A stretch of DNA of 64,000 nucleotides from Methylobacterium thuringiense (GTDB lineage: Bacteria > Pseudomonadota > Alphaproteobacteria > Rhizobiales > Beijerinckiaceae): positions 124,001-188,000 of the forward strand of contig NZ_BPRA01000005.1 in the NCBI RefSeq assembly GCF_022179645.1, written 5' to 3'. Positions 9,042-18,889 of this stretch are shown here, piece by piece (position 1 is the stretch's first letter; every line of letters starts with the position of its first letter). The position numbers were made by a program, and so were the translations under genes. The notes beneath the pieces are model-generated. The model saw only the letters and a program-made list of their open reading frames with translations, searched no databases and was not told the origin of the DNA.

Positions 9042-9425
9042 ATGTCCATCCCCGTGACGGCTACGTACCTCTCCAGATGGACAGGCCGAGCTGCCGGTTG
9101 CGTGCTGGTTGCTCTCCTCTGCGTCCTGACGACGGCTCTGTTCGCGCTGGCCGACGCATCCGCGTCGAAGGCCGCGCCTTCGGGTTCTCTGCGGTCGCGG
9201 GTCGAGACCGCCTTCACGTCGGAAGGGGGCCGGGATCTCCCATCCACCTACGTGTCGGGTCGTGCCGTCGCCGATTCCGACAACCCCTTCGAGCATGGCC
9301 GGCTGCCCCTCGCTGATGCCGGCGTGCCGGCGCTGTGCCTCGCGTCGAGCAGGTCCGTGGTGACGGGGGATACGGGGCCTGTCGGGGCCGAAAGGCCGCT
9401 GCCGGAGCGTCCGCCCCGCCACTGA
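9042..9425 (+). CDS. Hypothetical protein with N-terminal membrane segment
   Basis: The 127-residue product is not recognised. A GAGAGAGG ribosome-binding sequence precedes the ATG, and residues of about 15-38 form one hydrophobic segment that could be a signal peptide or anchor. The remainder is low-complexity and rich in Arg, Ser and Pro, ending in PLPERPPRH. The good ribosome site and the membrane segment argue for a real gene, but the C-terminal half does not look conserved. It might be a fast-evolving secreted protein or an overcall. Confidence 0.42.
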   Translation: MSIPVTATYLSRWTGRAAGCVLVALLCVLTTALFALADASASKAAPSGSLRSRVETAFTSEGGRDLPSTYVSGRAVADSDNPFEHGRLPLADAGVPALCLASSRSVVTGDTGPVGAERPLPERPPRH

Positions 9426-9729
9426 CCGCGCCTGGACCTGCCCCCGGCACCAGCCGGCAGGTCCGCCGCCCGGATCGCATCGTCGCGGGATCGCCAAGAT
9501 TTCCCGCTATCGAGCGATGCCGACGACACCGTGCAGGACCGGCACGGTCGCCGCATTCGTCGATGCGCTCCAACCGCGCGCCCGGCCGATTACCGGTCGG
9601 GCCCGACGAGACCACGGCTTCGAGACCCTTCGCGCCTCCCTCCGGGAGCGGACCCGGAGGTCCGGGCCAATCGGATCCGAGGAGGCCCCGGCGCCTCCGA
9701 CTTGAGCGTATCGCAGGAGCGAACCCATC
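9426..9729 (+). other. Upstream region of the RND efflux operon
   Basis: About 300 bases without a convincing gene. An AGGAG ribosome site lies just before the GTG of the adaptor gene. Several GC-rich short palindromes are present, for example around 9584-9603. No TetR-type repressor gene lies on either side, which is unusual for an AcrAB-type operon. Confidence 0.5.
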
Positions 9730-11001
9730 GTGACGTCGTCCCGCCCAAACCTCGGCCGAGCCGCACATGCCGGCCGGACCTGGACCGCCACGCTCGCCGC
9801 CAGCCTGATCCTCGTCGCGGTCTCCGCCTGCAACGAACAGAAGGCTGCCGCCCCCGTGCCGCTTCCGCCGCCGGAGGTCAGCGTGGTGAAGGTCAAGTCG
9901 CAGCCAATTCCCTACGTGCGCGACCTGCCCGGCCGCGTGGCCCCGATGCGGATCGCCGAGGTGCGCTCGCGCGTCTCCGGCCTCGTCACCAAGCGCCTGT
10001 TCGAGCAGGGCAGCGCGGTCCACGAGGGGGACATCCTCTACAAGATCGACCCGGCACCCTATCAGGTCGACCTCGCCAGCGCCGAGGCCACGCTGGCCAA
10101 GACCGAGGCGGCCCTGGTGCTCGCCTCGCAGCAGGCCGAACGGCTCGAGACGCTGCTCGCGCGCAACACCGCGAGCCAGGCCCAGTACGACACCGCCTAT
10201 GCCGGTAAGAAGCAGGCCGAGGCCGAGGTCGCCGGGGCCAAGGCGACGCGCGACCGCGCGAAACTCAACCTGTCCTGGACCGACGTGCGCGCGCCGATCT
10301 CCGGCCGCATCGGCCGGGCGCTGCTCACCGAGGGCACGCTGATCGAATCCGGCACCACGGGGGTGCTGGCCACGATCCAGCAGCTCGACCCGATCTACGT
10401 CGACATCACCCAGTCGGTCGGCGAGCTGAACAAGCTCCGCCGCGACTTCGCCAGCGGCGAGCTCGACCGGCTGTCGCACGACGCGGCCAACGTCCACCTG
10501 ATCATGGATGACGGCGCCCTCTATGGCTCGGCCGGCCGCCTGCTGTTCTCGGACGTCACCGCCGACCCGAGCACCGGTCAGGTCACGCTCCGCGTCCTGA
10601 TCCCGAACCCGCACGACGAGCTTTTTCCCGGTATGTATGTCCGCGCCCGGATCAAGCAGGGCATCGACGTCGACGCCATCGCCGTGCCGCAGCAATCGAT
10701 CCAGCGCACCAACGACGGCAAGTCCGAGGTCTGGATCGTGAAGGCCGACGGCCGCGTGATGTTGCAGCCCGTGGAGGTCGGGCCGGTGGTCGACGGCAAC
10801 TGGGTGATCCGCGACGGGCTCGAACCCGGTCAGACCGTCGTCGTCGAAGGCTTCCAGAAGATCGTCGCCGGCATGGAGGTGACGACCCACGGCTGGAAGA
10901 CCGAGGAGCCGGCCGGCGACAAGCCGCACGATGCCGACGCCTCCGACAAGGACTCGGCCGGGGCCGACGTGCCGGCCCAGCCCGTCGCTCAGGCTCGCTG
11001 A
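9730..11001 (+). CDS. RND efflux periplasmic adaptor (AcrA/MexA family) lipoprotein
   Basis: A 423-residue membrane-fusion protein. The N terminus is a lipoprotein signal with the lipidated cysteine at residue 34 (VSAC). The split biotinyl-lipoyl domain (VAPMRIAEVRSRVSG and DVRAPISGRIG), the alpha-helical hairpin and the beta-barrel follow in standard order, and the C-terminal 30 residues are a low-complexity tail. It bridges the inner-membrane pump encoded 15 bases downstream to an outer-membrane channel. The GTG start is supported by an AGGAG sequence. No TolC-type gene lies in this operon, although one of that family is found at 54.7-56.2 kb. Confidence 0.93.
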   Translation: MTSSRPNLGRAAHAGRTWTATLAASLILVAVSACNEQKAAAPVPLPPPEVSVVKVKSQPIPYVRDLPGRVAPMRIAEVRSRVSGLVTKRLFEQGSAVHEGDILYKIDPAPYQVDLASAEATLAKTEAALVLASQQAERLETLLARNTASQAQYDTAYAGKKQAEAEVAGAKATRDRAKLNLSWTDVRAPISGRIGRALLTEGTLIESGTTGVLATIQQLDPIYVDITQSVGELNKLRRDFASGELDRLSHDAANVHLIMDDGALYGSAGRLLFSDVTADPSTGQVTLRVLIPNPHDELFPGMYVRARIKQGIDVDAIAVPQQSIQRTNDGKSEVWIVKADGRVMLQPVEVGPVVDGNWVIRDGLEPGQTVVVEGFQKIVAGMEVTTHGWKTEEPAGDKPHDADASDKDSAGADVPAQPVAQAR

Positions 11002-11016
11002 GGTTAGGCGAACAGC

Positions 11017-14000
11017 ATGGCTCGCTTCTTCATCGACCGGCCGGTCTTCGCCTGGGTCGTCGCCCTGTTCATCATGCTGGGCGGCGCGCTCGCGATCCCG
11101 ATGCTGCCGATCGCGCAGTATCCGGTGATCGCGCCGCCGGCGATCGCGCTCTCGACCCAGTATCCCGGGGCGTCCGTCGAAAATCTCTACACCGGCACGA
11201 CGCGCCTGATCGAGGACGAGCTGAACGGCGCGGCCAACATCCTCAGCTTCGAATCCGCCTCCGACGGCTTCGGCGTCGTCGAGATCACCGCGAGCTTCAA
11301 GCCCGGCACAGATTCCGGCTATGCCGGCGTCGAGGTGCAGAACCGCCTGAAGCGCGTGGAAGCGCGTCTGCCCGCGGAAGTGCGCCAGCAGGGCATCCTG
11401 GTGGAGGAGGCCTCCGCCGCCACCCTCAACATCATCACGCTGATCTCCACCGACGGAAAGACCGACGAGGTCGGCCTCGGCGACTTCCTGATCCGCAACG
11501 TCATCAACGAGATCCGCCGTATCCCCGGCGTCGGGCGCGCGACGCTCTATTCGACAGAGCGTTCGCTCCGCATCTGGATCGATCCGGACAAGCTGCGCGG
11601 CCTCTCGCTCAATGCCGCCGACGTCACCAAGGCGATCGGGAAGCAGAACGTCCAGATCGCCTCGGGCGCCGTCGGCGCTCAGCCGAGCCCGGAGACGCAC
11701 GCGGTCAACTACCCCATCATCGTCAAGGGCCAGATGACGGAGCCGGACGCCTTCGGCGCCATCGTGCTCAGGGCCAACCCGGACGGCTCGAACGTACGCC
11801 TGCGCGACGTCTCGCGGATCGAGCTCGGCGGCGACGACTACAAGTTCACCACGCGCCTCAACGGCGGCCCGGCCGCCGGCATCTCGGTGACGCTGGCGCC
11901 GGACGGCAACGCCATGGAGACCGCCAAGGCGATCCGCTCCAAGATGGTGGAGCTGTCCCAGTTCTTCCCCGACACGGTGAAGTGGGACATCCCCTACGAC
12001 ATCACGCCCGCGGTCGAAGCGTCCATCGAAAAGGTGCTGCACACGCTGGTCGAAGCCGTGGTGCTCGTCTTCATCGTGATGTTCCTGTTCCTGCAGAACA
12101 TCCGCTACACGCTGATCCCGACCATCGTCGTGCCGATCGCGCTGCTGGGCACCTGCACGGTGATGCTGCTCGCCGGCTTCTCGCTCAACGTGCTGACCAT
12201 GTTCGGCATGGTGCTCGCCATCGGCATCCTCGTCGACGACGCCATCGTCGTCGTCGAGAACGTCGAGCGCATCATGAACGAGGAGGGTCTTCCGCCGAAG
12301 GAGGCCACCAAGAAGGCCATGGAGCAGATCACCGGCGCCATCATCGGCATCACGCTGGTGTTGATCGCGGTGTTCATCCCGATGGCGTTCTTCCCCGGGT
12401 CGGTGGGCATCATCTACCGGCAGTTCTCGATCGCGATGGTGACCTCGATCGCCTTCTCGGCGCTCCTCGCCCTCTCGCTGACGCCGGCCCTCTGCGCCAC
12501 GCTGCTCAAGCCCATCGAGAAGGGCCACGGCCACGCCAAGGGCGGGTTCTTCGGATGGTTCAACCGCGTCGTCGACCGCGAGACCGCCCGCTATGCCGGC
12601 GGTGTCGGCTGGTTCATCAAGAAGGCCGGGCGGGTCATGGTGATCTACCTCGCCCTCGTCGCGGGCGTCGCCTTCGCCTTCATGCGCATGCCCGAAGGCT
12701 TCTTGCCGCTGGAGGACCAGGGCTTCTTCACCGTCGACATCCAGACCCCGCCGGGCTCGTCCTACAACCGCACCATCACGGCGGTGAAGAAGGTCGAGGA
12801 CCACCTGCTCGCCCAGCCCGGCGTCGCCACGGTGACGATGATCAACGGCTTCTCGTTCTCCGGCCAGGGCCAGATGACGAGCCAGGCCTTCGTCACACTC
12901 AAGGACTGGTCGGAGCGCGACGCCAGCCAGTCCGCCGCCGCCCTGGTGCGCGGCACCAACGATGCGATGGCGGGCTATCGCGACGCGGTCTTCGACGCGC
13001 AGGAGCCGCCGCCGATCGACAACCTCGGCAACGCCGCTGGCTTCTCGTTCCGACTGCAGGACCGTGCCCAGAAGGGCTATTCGGCGCTTCTCGCGGCGCA
13101 GGAGCAGCTGCTCTCGCTCGCCAAGAAGAGCCCCGTCCTCGTCAAGATGAAGATCGAAGGCCTGCCGCCGGCACCCCAGGCCGAACTCGTGATCGACCGC
13201 GAAAAGGCCGCCGCCCTCGGCGTTGCGTTCGAGGACATCAACGAGACGATCCAGGTCAATCTCGGCTCGGTCTACGTCAACGACTTCCCCAACCGGGGCA
13301 AGATGCAGCGCGTGATCGTGCAGTCGGACGACCTGCAGCGGCTCGGCGCATCGGACCTGCTGAACTACGCCGTGAAGAACGCGCAGGGCACTATGGTGCC
13401 GATGTCGTCCTTCGCCGACCTGAAATGGAGCGTCGGCCCGGCCCAGATCGTCGGCTTCAACGGCTACCAGTCGGTGCGCTTCACCGGCGAGCCCGCCCCC
13501 GGCTACACCTCCGGCGACACCATCAGGGAGATGGAGCGGCTGATGACCTACCTGCCGAAGGGGTTCGGCTACGCCTGGACCGGACAGTCTCTGCAGGAGA
13601 AGGAAGCCGGCAGCCAAGCGAGCCTGCTCCTCGCCCTCTCGGTGCTGATCGTCTTCCTCTGCCTCGCGGCGCTCTACGAGAGCTGGGCGATTCCTCTCTC
13701 TGTGCTCTTGGTGATCCCCCTCGGCGTCATCGGCTCGGTGGCCGCGGTCTACCTGCGCGGCATGCCGAACGACGTGTATTTCAAGATCGGCCTCATCACG
13801 ATCATCGGCCTCTCGGCCAAGAACGCGATCCTGATCGTGGAATTCGCAAAAGACCTCTGGAAGCCCGGCACCTCGATCGTCGAGGCGACGATCACCGCCG
13901 CGCGCCTGCGCTTCCGCCCGATCGTGATGACCTCGCTGGCCTTCATCTTCGGCGTGGTGCCGCTCGCCATCGCCACCGGCGCCGCCTCGAAGAGCCAGCA

Positions 14001-14187
14001 GGCCATCGGCACCGGCGTGATGGGCGGCATGATCTCGGCCACCGTGCTCGCGGTGTTCTTCGTGCCGGTGTTTTTCGTGGTGGTGATGCGGTTGTTCAAG
14101 CGGCGGGAGGTGGAGGCCGGGGAGCTAGCTACCACGGAGCCGGGGGCCACGCGTGGGATGGCGCCGCATTCGGTGCCTGCGGAGTAA
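11017..14187 (+). CDS. RND multidrug efflux permease (AcrB/MexB, HAE1 family)
   Basis: A 1056-residue, twelve-helix RND pump. The proton-relay aspartates fall at Asp407 and Asp408 in LVDDAIVVVENVER, the same numbering as E. coli AcrB, and the N terminus MARFFIDRPVFAWV is typical of the hydrophobic and amphiphilic efflux subfamily. It exports drugs and other amphiphiles by proton antiport from the inner membrane and periplasm. It is 15 bases after its adaptor gene and clearly in the same operon. The last 30 residues are a variable tail. Substrate range cannot be inferred. Confidence 0.95.
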   Translation: MARFFIDRPVFAWVVALFIMLGGALAIPMLPIAQYPVIAPPAIALSTQYPGASVENLYTGTTRLIEDELNGAANILSFESASDGFGVVEITASFKPGTDSGYAGVEVQNRLKRVEARLPAEVRQQGILVEEASAATLNIITLISTDGKTDEVGLGDFLIRNVINEIRRIPGVGRATLYSTERSLRIWIDPDKLRGLSLNAADVTKAIGKQNVQIASGAVGAQPSPETHAVNYPIIVKGQMTEPDAFGAIVLRANPDGSNVRLRDVSRIELGGDDYKFTTRLNGGPAAGISVTLAPDGNAMETAKAIRSKMVELSQFFPDTVKWDIPYDITPAVEASIEKVLHTLVEAVVLVFIVMFLFLQNIRYTLIPTIVVPIALLGTCTVMLLAGFSLNVLTMFGMVLAIGILVDDAIVVVENVERIMNEEGLPPKEATKKAMEQITGAIIGITLVLIAVFIPMAFFPGSVGIIYRQFSIAMVTSIAFSALLALSLTPALCATLLKPIEKGHGHAKGGFFGWFNRVVDRETARYAGGVGWFIKKAGRVMVIYLALVAGVAFAFMRMPEGFLPLEDQGFFTVDIQTPPGSSYNRTITAVKKVEDHLLAQPGVATVTMINGFSFSGQGQMTSQAFVTLKDWSERDASQSAAALVRGTNDAMAGYRDAVFDAQEPPPIDNLGNAAGFSFRLQDRAQKGYSALLAAQEQLLSLAKKSPVLVKMKIEGLPPAPQAELVIDREKAAALGVAFEDINETIQVNLGSVYVNDFPNRGKMQRVIVQSDDLQRLGASDLLNYAVKNAQGTMVPMSSFADLKWSVGPAQIVGFNGYQSVRFTGEPAPGYTSGDTIREMERLMTYLPKGFGYAWTGQSLQEKEAGSQASLLLALSVLIVFLCLAALYESWAIPLSVLLVIPLGVIGSVAAVYLRGMPNDVYFKIGLITIIGLSAKNAILIVEFAKDLWKPGTSIVEATITAARLRFRPIVMTSLAFIFGVVPLAIATGAASKSQQAIGTGVMGGMISATVLAVFFVPVFFVVVMRLFKRREVEAGELATTEPGATRGMAPHSVPAE

Positions 14188-14255
14188 GGCTGGGATCGGC
14201 GTCGGCCGTGCTTCGGGGCCCGCGACAGCGGGCCTCGAAGCGTCGTCCAGAGGGC

Positions 14256-14576
14256 TCAACCGCTCCTGGGACGCACAACCCGCCGCGCGCCGTACCCGAC
14301 CAGCGCCCAGAGAAACGCACCCACCGTCCGCACCGGAAAGAACGTCGGTAGGTCGGACGCGACCGGGGCCGGCCACGGGATGCCGATGGCGGTGATCATC
14401 CACGACGCGAGCACGGAAACCGCGAGCCCGGCGATAGCCGCCAGAAACAGCTTGCCGAACTGGTTCGCGCTCCAGCCGAGCAAGACAGAAACCAGGATCA
14501 GCACCGGGTCGAACGCCGCCATGATCCAGACGGCGAACGGGTAGACCGGAACGGAGAGATGCTCGGCGGGGGTCAC
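14256..14576 (-). CDS. Small hypothetical membrane protein downstream of gatA
   Basis: A 106-residue protein with about three hydrophobic segments, including [14 protein letters not shown] and a central [22 protein letters not shown], and a basic C terminus ([12 protein letters not shown]). I do not recognise a named family. The GTG start at 14576 overlaps the gatA stop by four bases, which indicates translational coupling and supports this start over an internal ATG at 14522. The real gatA stop and the membrane pattern make it a credible gene. Any link to amidotransferase function is unknown. Confidence 0.65.
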   Translation of the reverse strand: MTPAEHLSVPVYPFAVWIMAAFDPVLILVSVLLGWSANQFGKLFLAAIAGLAVSVLASWMITAIGIPWPAPVASDLPTFFPVRTVGAFLWALVGYGARRVVRPRSG

Positions 14577-16054
14577 GCCCACCAGGCCTTGGGCAGGCGC
14601 GTGCGCCCGGCCGCGTCTTCGATCACCTGAGAGGCCGCGAACAGCGTTTCCTCGTCGAACGGGCGCCCGATCAGCTGGAGGCCGAGGGGCAGGCCCTGGG
14701 CGTCGAGGCCAGCCGGCACCGAGATGCCGGGGAGCCCGGCCATGTTCACCGTCACCGTGAACACGTCGTTGAGATACATCTCGACCGGGTCGGCCGAGGT
14801 GGTTTCGCCGATGCCGAAGGCGGCGGAGGGGGTTGCGGGCGTCAGGATCGCGTCGATTCCGGCGGCATAGGCCTGCTCGAAGTCGCGCTTGATCAGCGTG
14901 CGGATCTTCTGGGCGCGCACATAGTAGGCGTCGTAATAGCCGGCCGAGAGCACGTAGGTGCCGATCATGATGCGGCGGCGCACCTCCGGGCCGAAGCCGG
15001 CGGCGCGGGTGTTCTCGTACATCCCGGCGATGTCCTTGCCGGGCACGCGCAGGCCGTAGCGCACGCCGTCGTAGCGGGCGAGGTTCGAGGAGGCCTCGGC
15101 CGGGGCGACGATGTAATAGGCCGGCAGCGCGTATTGCGTGTGCGGCAGCGAGATTTCCTTGATGGTCGCGCCGGCGGCCCGAAGCCATTCCGCGCCCTGG
15201 TCCCACAACTTCTGGATCTCGGGCGACATGCCGTCGACCCGGTATTCCTTCGGTATGCCGATGGTCAGGCCCTTCACGCCGCGCGAGACCGCCGCCTCGA
15301 AATCCGGCACCGGCACGTCCACCGAGGTGGTGTCGCGCGGATCGTGGCCGGCCATGGAGCCGAGCAGGATCGCGCAGTCGCGGGTGGTGCGGGCGATCGG
15401 ACCGGCCTGGTCGAGGGACGAGGCATAGGCGACGATGCCCCAGCGCGAGCAGCGCCCGTATGTCGGCTTGATGCCGACGGTGCCGGTGAAGGCGGCCGGC
15501 TGGCGGATCGAGCCGCCGGTGTCGGTGGCGGTGGCGCCGAGGCAGAGATGCGCGGCGACGGCGGCCGACGAACCGCCCGAGGAGCCGCCGGGCACGAGCG
15601 CCGCGTCGGAGCCGTTGCGGCGCCAAGGCGAGATCACGTTGCCGTAGGCGCTGGTCTCGTTCGACGAGCCCATGGCGAACTCGTCGAGGTTGAGCTTGCC
15701 CAACATCACCGCGCCGTCGCGCCAGAGCTGGGTCGAGACGTTCGACTCGTAATGCGGCTCGAAGCCTTCGAGGATCTTGGAGCCAGCCGTCGTGTGGACG
15801 CCCTGGGTGCAGAACAGATCCTTGATGCCGAGCGGCAGGCCTTCCAGCGGCCGCGCCTCGCCCTTGGCGATCTTCGCGTCGCTGACCTCGGCCATCTTGA
15901 GCGCGCGGTCCGGCGTCTCGACGAGATAGGCGTTGAGCACCCGCGCCTTTTCCAGCGCATCGATATGCGCCTGCGCGATCTCGCGCGCCGAGAATGTCTT
16001 TGAGACGAGCCCGTCGCGGGCTTCGGCCAGGGTGAGTTCGTTGAGTGCCGTCAT
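14573..16054 (-). CDS. gatA: Asp-tRNA(Asn)/Glu-tRNA(Gln) amidotransferase subunit A
   Basis: A 493-residue amidase-signature protein of normal GatA length. The Ser-cisSer-Lys catalytic set is visible as [20 protein letters not shown] and [11 protein letters not shown]. GatA releases ammonia from glutamine, which GatB uses to amidate Glu-tRNA(Gln) or Asp-tRNA(Asn). The start MTALNELT at 16054 matches the family; upstream codons come from the palindromic repeat. It follows gatC after 174 bases. gatB is not in this window. Confidence 0.96.
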   Translation of the reverse strand: MTALNELTLAEARDGLVSKTFSAREIAQAHIDALEKARVLNAYLVETPDRALKMAEVSDAKIAKGEARPLEGLPLGIKDLFCTQGVHTTAGSKILEGFEPHYESNVSTQLWRDGAVMLGKLNLDEFAMGSSNETSAYGNVISPWRRNGSDAALVPGGSSGGSSAAVAAHLCLGATATDTGGSIRQPAAFTGTVGIKPTYGRCSRWGIVAYASSLDQAGPIARTTRDCAILLGSMAGHDPRDTTSVDVPVPDFEAAVSRGVKGLTIGIPKEYRVDGMSPEIQKLWDQGAEWLRAAGATIKEISLPHTQYALPAYYIVAPAEASSNLARYDGVRYGLRVPGKDIAGMYENTRAAGFGPEVRRRIMIGTYVLSAGYYDAYYVRAQKIRTLIKRDFEQAYAAGIDAILTPATPSAAFGIGETTSADPVEMYLNDVFTVTVNMAGLPGISVPAGLDAQGLPLGLQLIGRPFDEETLFAASQVIEDAAGRTRLPKAWWA

Positions 16055-16095
16055 GCGACTTCCGAATGGTCGCCTCGTGGGCGAGACGGGCGCTC

Positions 16096-16201
16096 TCCTC
16101 CCCCTTGTGGGGAGGAGGAAGGAGGTGGGGGTGGTGCCGCTCGTCTGCGCGGCATCAGGCGGAACCACCCCCACCCTCTATCCCTCCCCAAAGGGGCGAG
16201 G
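16096..16201. repeat. GC-rich palindromic intergenic repeat between gatC and gatA
   Basis: Arms 16124-16140 and 16159-16175 are inverted repeats of 17 bases with one mismatch. Smaller stem-loops flank them (CTCCTCCCC with GGGGAGGAG on the left and a CCCC-AAA-GGGG turn on the right). The whole element resembles dispersed palindromic units seen in methylobacterial and rhizobial genomes. It lies inside the likely gatCA transcript. Confidence 0.7.
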
Positions 16202-16228
16202 GAAGGCGGTTCGCGCCTTGATCCTAAT

Positions 16229-16516
16229 CTACTCGACGACCTTCGGAACCAGAAAATAGCCGTCCTCGGTCTCCGGGGCGTTGGCGACGATGTCGCCCGC
16301 GCGGCCACCCTCGGTGACTGCGTCCACGCGCTTTTTCATCACCATCGGGGTGACCGAGGTCATCGGCTCGACGCCGTCGACGTCGACCGCGTTGAGCTGC
16401 TCGACGAAGGCGAGGATCGCGTTCAGCTCGCCTTGCAGCGGCGCCACGTCCTCATCCGCGACCGCGATGCGCGCCAGATGCGCGATGCGCCGTACCGTCT
16501 TCGCGTCGACCGACAT
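16229..16516 (-). CDS. gatC: Asp-tRNA(Asn)/Glu-tRNA(Gln) amidotransferase subunit C
   Basis: A 95-residue GatC, the small subunit that wraps around GatA and stabilises the GatCAB complex. The family pattern [13 protein letters not shown], then [16 protein letters not shown] and VEPMTSV is complete. The ATG at 16516 is the natural start. It precedes gatA on the same strand, separated only by a palindromic repeat. Confidence 0.94.
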   Translation of the reverse strand: MSVDAKTVRRIAHLARIAVADEDVAPLQGELNAILAFVEQLNAVDVDGVEPMTSVTPMVMKKRVDAVTEGGRAGDIVANAPETEDGYFLVPKVVE

Positions 16517-16600
16517 GCCGCCCTTTACCGCCCTCACCGGGAACGGCTGGCTATAGCACCGCCGCTCGCACGCGGGCAACGCTCGCAGGCGCAGGGGCCG

Positions 16601-16786
16601 TCACGTGATGATGTGGCCGTGCGTGCTCGGCAGGTTCACCGAGATCCCGGGCGGGTGATACAGTTCGGCCCGCCGCGCGCCCATCACCAGCACTTCGACC
16701 GCGAGGACCAGCATCAGGAGATGCCGGCGCCGCAGCCGCCACTGCCCCAGCCTGACGACCGCCGGGTCGGGCTTCGCGCGATCCAT
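16601..16786 (-). CDS. Small single-pass membrane protein behind a CtrA-type site
   Basis: The 61-residue product has a basic N terminus (LGQWRLRRRHLL), one membrane segment (about LLMLVLAVEVLVMG) and a short polar tail ending in THGHIIT. I do not recognise a family. It lies 84 bases upstream of gatC on the same strand and about 40 bases downstream of a full CtrA-type binding site. A start at 16807 would add seven residues. Size and layout resemble small inner-membrane proteins, but coding status rests mainly on this layout and the promoter. Confidence 0.45.
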   Translation of the reverse strand: MDRAKPDPAVVRLGQWRLRRRHLLMLVLAVEVLVMGARRAELYHPPGISVNLPSTHGHIIT

Positions 16787-16825
16787 CGTCGGGCTGGCTG
16801 CGGTCAAGGGCGGTCCGAAAAATGG

Positions 16826-16841
16826 TTAAGCAATCGTTAAC
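16826..16841. promoter_or_regulatory. CtrA-type binding site TTAA-N7-TTAAC
   Basis: TTAA at 16826-16829 and TTAAC at 16837-16841 are separated by exactly seven bases, matching the alphaproteobacterial CtrA consensus. It lies between the divergent small membrane protein gene and the SMI1/KNR4 gene, closer to the former. Confidence 0.55.
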
Positions 16842-16970
16842 GCTACCATGCCGGACCCGATCCCGGTCGCGCCATGATGATCTCTGCGTATGGTGAAGCG
16901 GCCGGTGGACAACCCGGTCGCGCGGGACGTAAGCCCGTTTCCATCGCTGCGCTTTTCCGGGAGGCCGATC

Positions 16971-17573
16971 ATGTGGCAGGGCGTCTTCACGGAGTTCCGG
17001 CCGGGGCTCCTCTCGACCGAGGTGGATCTCGACCGGGCCGAGGCCGAGCTCGGCTTCGCACTCCCCGCCTCCTACCGGGCCTTCGCCCGCGAATGCGGAG
17101 CGGGCCGCATCGGCGGGCAATTGCGCATCGCGACGCCGGTGCCGGAGACCGCCGCCGACCTCGTCACCCGCGCGCATGTCATCGCCCACAGCGTCGCCGT
17201 GGCGATCGACAGCCTCAAGGAGAATCCCCTCACCCGCGACGAGCCGCATCGCTTCACCGTCGAAGGCGATTCCGACGCGGCGCTGATGGAGCGGGCCGCG
17301 TTCTTCGGCGAGACCGAGGGCGGCAGCTTCCTGTTCTGGGACGTGATCCCGGACGCCTCCGAGTACGAGATCTGGGCGCTCGATGCCGATCTCGAAACCA
17401 TCCACTACGGCGGGCCCGACCTGCTCGCCCTGGTGCGCGGCCTCCAGGGCGCCGAAATCCTGCACATCCTCGGCGGTGCCGAGGCCCCCCTTCCCGCCGC
17501 GTTCGCGGGCGACGACGCCGAAGCCCTCGCCCGGATCGGCGCGGAGGCCGCGCCAGCCGAAGGTCGGGCGTGA
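16971..17573 (+). CDS. SMI1/KNR4-family protein
   Basis: A 200-residue protein with the SMI1/KNR4 (SUKH) fold pattern: a first helix region ([27 protein letters not shown]), then beta-rich segments and a [21 protein letters not shown] stretch. SUKH proteins include toxin-immunity proteins, but many are housekeeping proteins of unknown role. I chose the ATG at 16971, preceded by GGGAGG. The stop overlaps the ruvX start (GTGA), so the two are translated together. No polymorphic toxin is nearby, so an immunity role is not supported by context. Confidence 0.78.
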   Translation: MWQGVFTEFRPGLLSTEVDLDRAEAELGFALPASYRAFARECGAGRIGGQLRIATPVPETAADLVTRAHVIAHSVAVAIDSLKENPLTRDEPHRFTVEGDSDAALMERAAFFGETEGGSFLFWDVIPDASEYEIWALDADLETIHYGGPDLLALVRGLQGAEILHILGGAEAPLPAAFAGDDAEALARIGAEAAPAEGRA

Positions 17574-18067
17574 ACCGGGAGGCGATCGCGGCCTTCGTCG
17601 AGGCGTCGCGCGGGGCGCCGCGGCTGATGGGTGTCGACCTCGGCACCAAGACCATCGGTCTCGCGCTCTCCGATGTCGGCCGGCAGATCGCCTCGTCGCT
17701 GGAGACGATCAGACGCGTAAAATTCACGCCCGATGCCGGCCGTCTCGCCGAGTTGTGCGGACGCCATCAGGTCGGCGGCCTCGTCATCGGCCTGCCGCTG
17801 AACATGGACGGCTCGGAAGGGCCGCGGGTGCAATCGACCCGCAGCTTCGTGCGCAACCTCAAGCCGATCCTGCCGCTTCCGGTCTTCTTCCACGACGAAC
17901 GCCTGTCGAGCGCCGCTGTGAACCGGATGCTGATCGACGCCGACACCTCCCGCGCGCGGCGGGGCGAGGTCGTCGACAAGCTCGCCGCCGCCTACATCCT
18001 GCAGGGGTTTCTCGACGTGATGCGGGGCCTTCTGGAGGCCGAGACCGAAGAGCCCGCTACCTGGTGA
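17570..18067 (+). CDS. ruvX: Putative pre-16S rRNA nuclease / Holliday junction resolvase YqgF
   Basis: A 165-residue RNase H-fold YqgF/RuvX protein. The family motifs are [16 protein letters not shown] at the N terminus, [17 protein letters not shown] in the middle and [13 protein letters not shown] and [12 protein letters not shown] toward the C terminus, with the catalytic Asp, Glu and Asp in place. E. coli YqgF matures the 16S rRNA 5' end; an older proposal is junction resolution. The GTG start at 17570 overlaps the upstream stop. Its 3' end overlaps the convergent isonitrile hydratase gene by 11 bases. Confidence 0.92.
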   Translation: MNREAIAAFVEASRGAPRLMGVDLGTKTIGLALSDVGRQIASSLETIRRVKFTPDAGRLAELCGRHQVGGLVIGLPLNMDGSEGPRVQSTRSFVRNLKPILPLPVFFHDERLSSAAVNRMLIDADTSRARRGEVVDKLAAAYILQGFLDVMRGLLEAETEEPATW

Positions 18068-18728
18068 TGCGCGCGATGACTGCCTCGCGCTCGCGCCGGC
18101 TGGCGGCCAGTCTCTCCCTCACGGCCGAGACGACGCTGGCCCGCGCCCGCTCCGGCGTGCCGGATTCGAAGGGCGGCGCCGGGGCGTATTCGAGGTGGAG
18201 CTGGATCGCCCGGGCCGCGTCGTCGCTGACGAGTTCGGCGACGAGCGTCAGGGCGAAGTCGATCCCAGCCGTCACGCCGCCTCCGGTGATCAGGTTGCCG
18301 TCCTGAACGACGCGGCCCTTGGTCGGGATGGCGCCGAAGGGCGCGAGCAGGTCGTGCGCCCCCCAATGCGTCGTCGCCCTGCGCCCCTTCAGCAGCCCGG
18401 CGGCGCCGAGCACCAGGGATCCGGTGCAGACGGAGGTGACGTAGCGGGCGCTCGCGGCCTGCAGGCGAATGAAATCGAGGATCGTCTCGTCCGTGAGGAG
18501 GGCGTTCACGCCGGCGCCGCCGGGGATGCAGATCACGTCGAGCTTCGGGCAATCGCCGAGTGTCGTCGTCGGCGTCAGGACGAGGCCTGTGGCGCTCGTG
18601 ATCGGGTCGAGGGTCTTGGCGACGAGGTGGACCTCGACGTTCGGCAGCAGGGCGAAGACCTCGTAAGGGCCGGTGAGATCCAGTTGCTGGACCTTGGGGA
18701 AGGTCAGGAGGCCGATCTGAAGGGGCAA
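18057..18728 (-). CDS. inhA: Isonitrile hydratase-like DJ-1/PfpI protein
   Basis: A DJ-1/PfpI (class I glutamine amidotransferase-like) protein that I recognise as close to Pseudomonas putida isonitrile hydratase Inh[24 protein letters not shown], then [28 protein letters not shown] and [14 protein letters not shown]. With a TTG start at 18728 the nucleophile falls at Cys101 followed by Thr102, the same numbering as InhA, which supports that start; ATG starts at 18818 or 18851 add poorly matching residues. The enzyme converts isonitriles to N-formamides. No isonitrile synthesis genes are adjacent, so the true substrate is uncertain. Confidence 0.8.
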   Translation of the reverse strand: MPLQIGLLTFPKVQQLDLTGPYEVFALLPNVEVHLVAKTLDPITSATGLVLTPTTTLGDCPKLDVICIPGGAGVNALLTDETILDFIRLQAASARYVTSVCTGSLVLGAAGLLKGRRATTHWGAHDLLAPFGAIPTKGRVVQDGNLITGGGVTAGIDFALTLVAELVSDDAARAIQLHLEYAPAPPFESGTPERARASVVSAVRERLAASRREREAVIARITR

Positions 18729-18889
18729 GGGCTTCGCTTCAATTCCGGAATGGCAGGATGTTGCAGCCTTAACGGATCGTCCGCGCTCATGCCTGTTCGC
18801 CGTCTGCCCGGCAGCCATGCGCGCAGGACGACGCACGAACGCCCACGGCACCGTTGCCGGCGCTGGCGTGCCGTGAAGACTCGGGCGAC

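Noticed and set aside
9214-13617. A 1467-codon open frame on the minus strand, opposite the RND pump genes
   Set aside because: It has Asp/Arg/His-rich, low-complexity translation without domains, as expected for the antisense of high-GC genes with strong third-position bias. The RND frames on the plus strand are certain.
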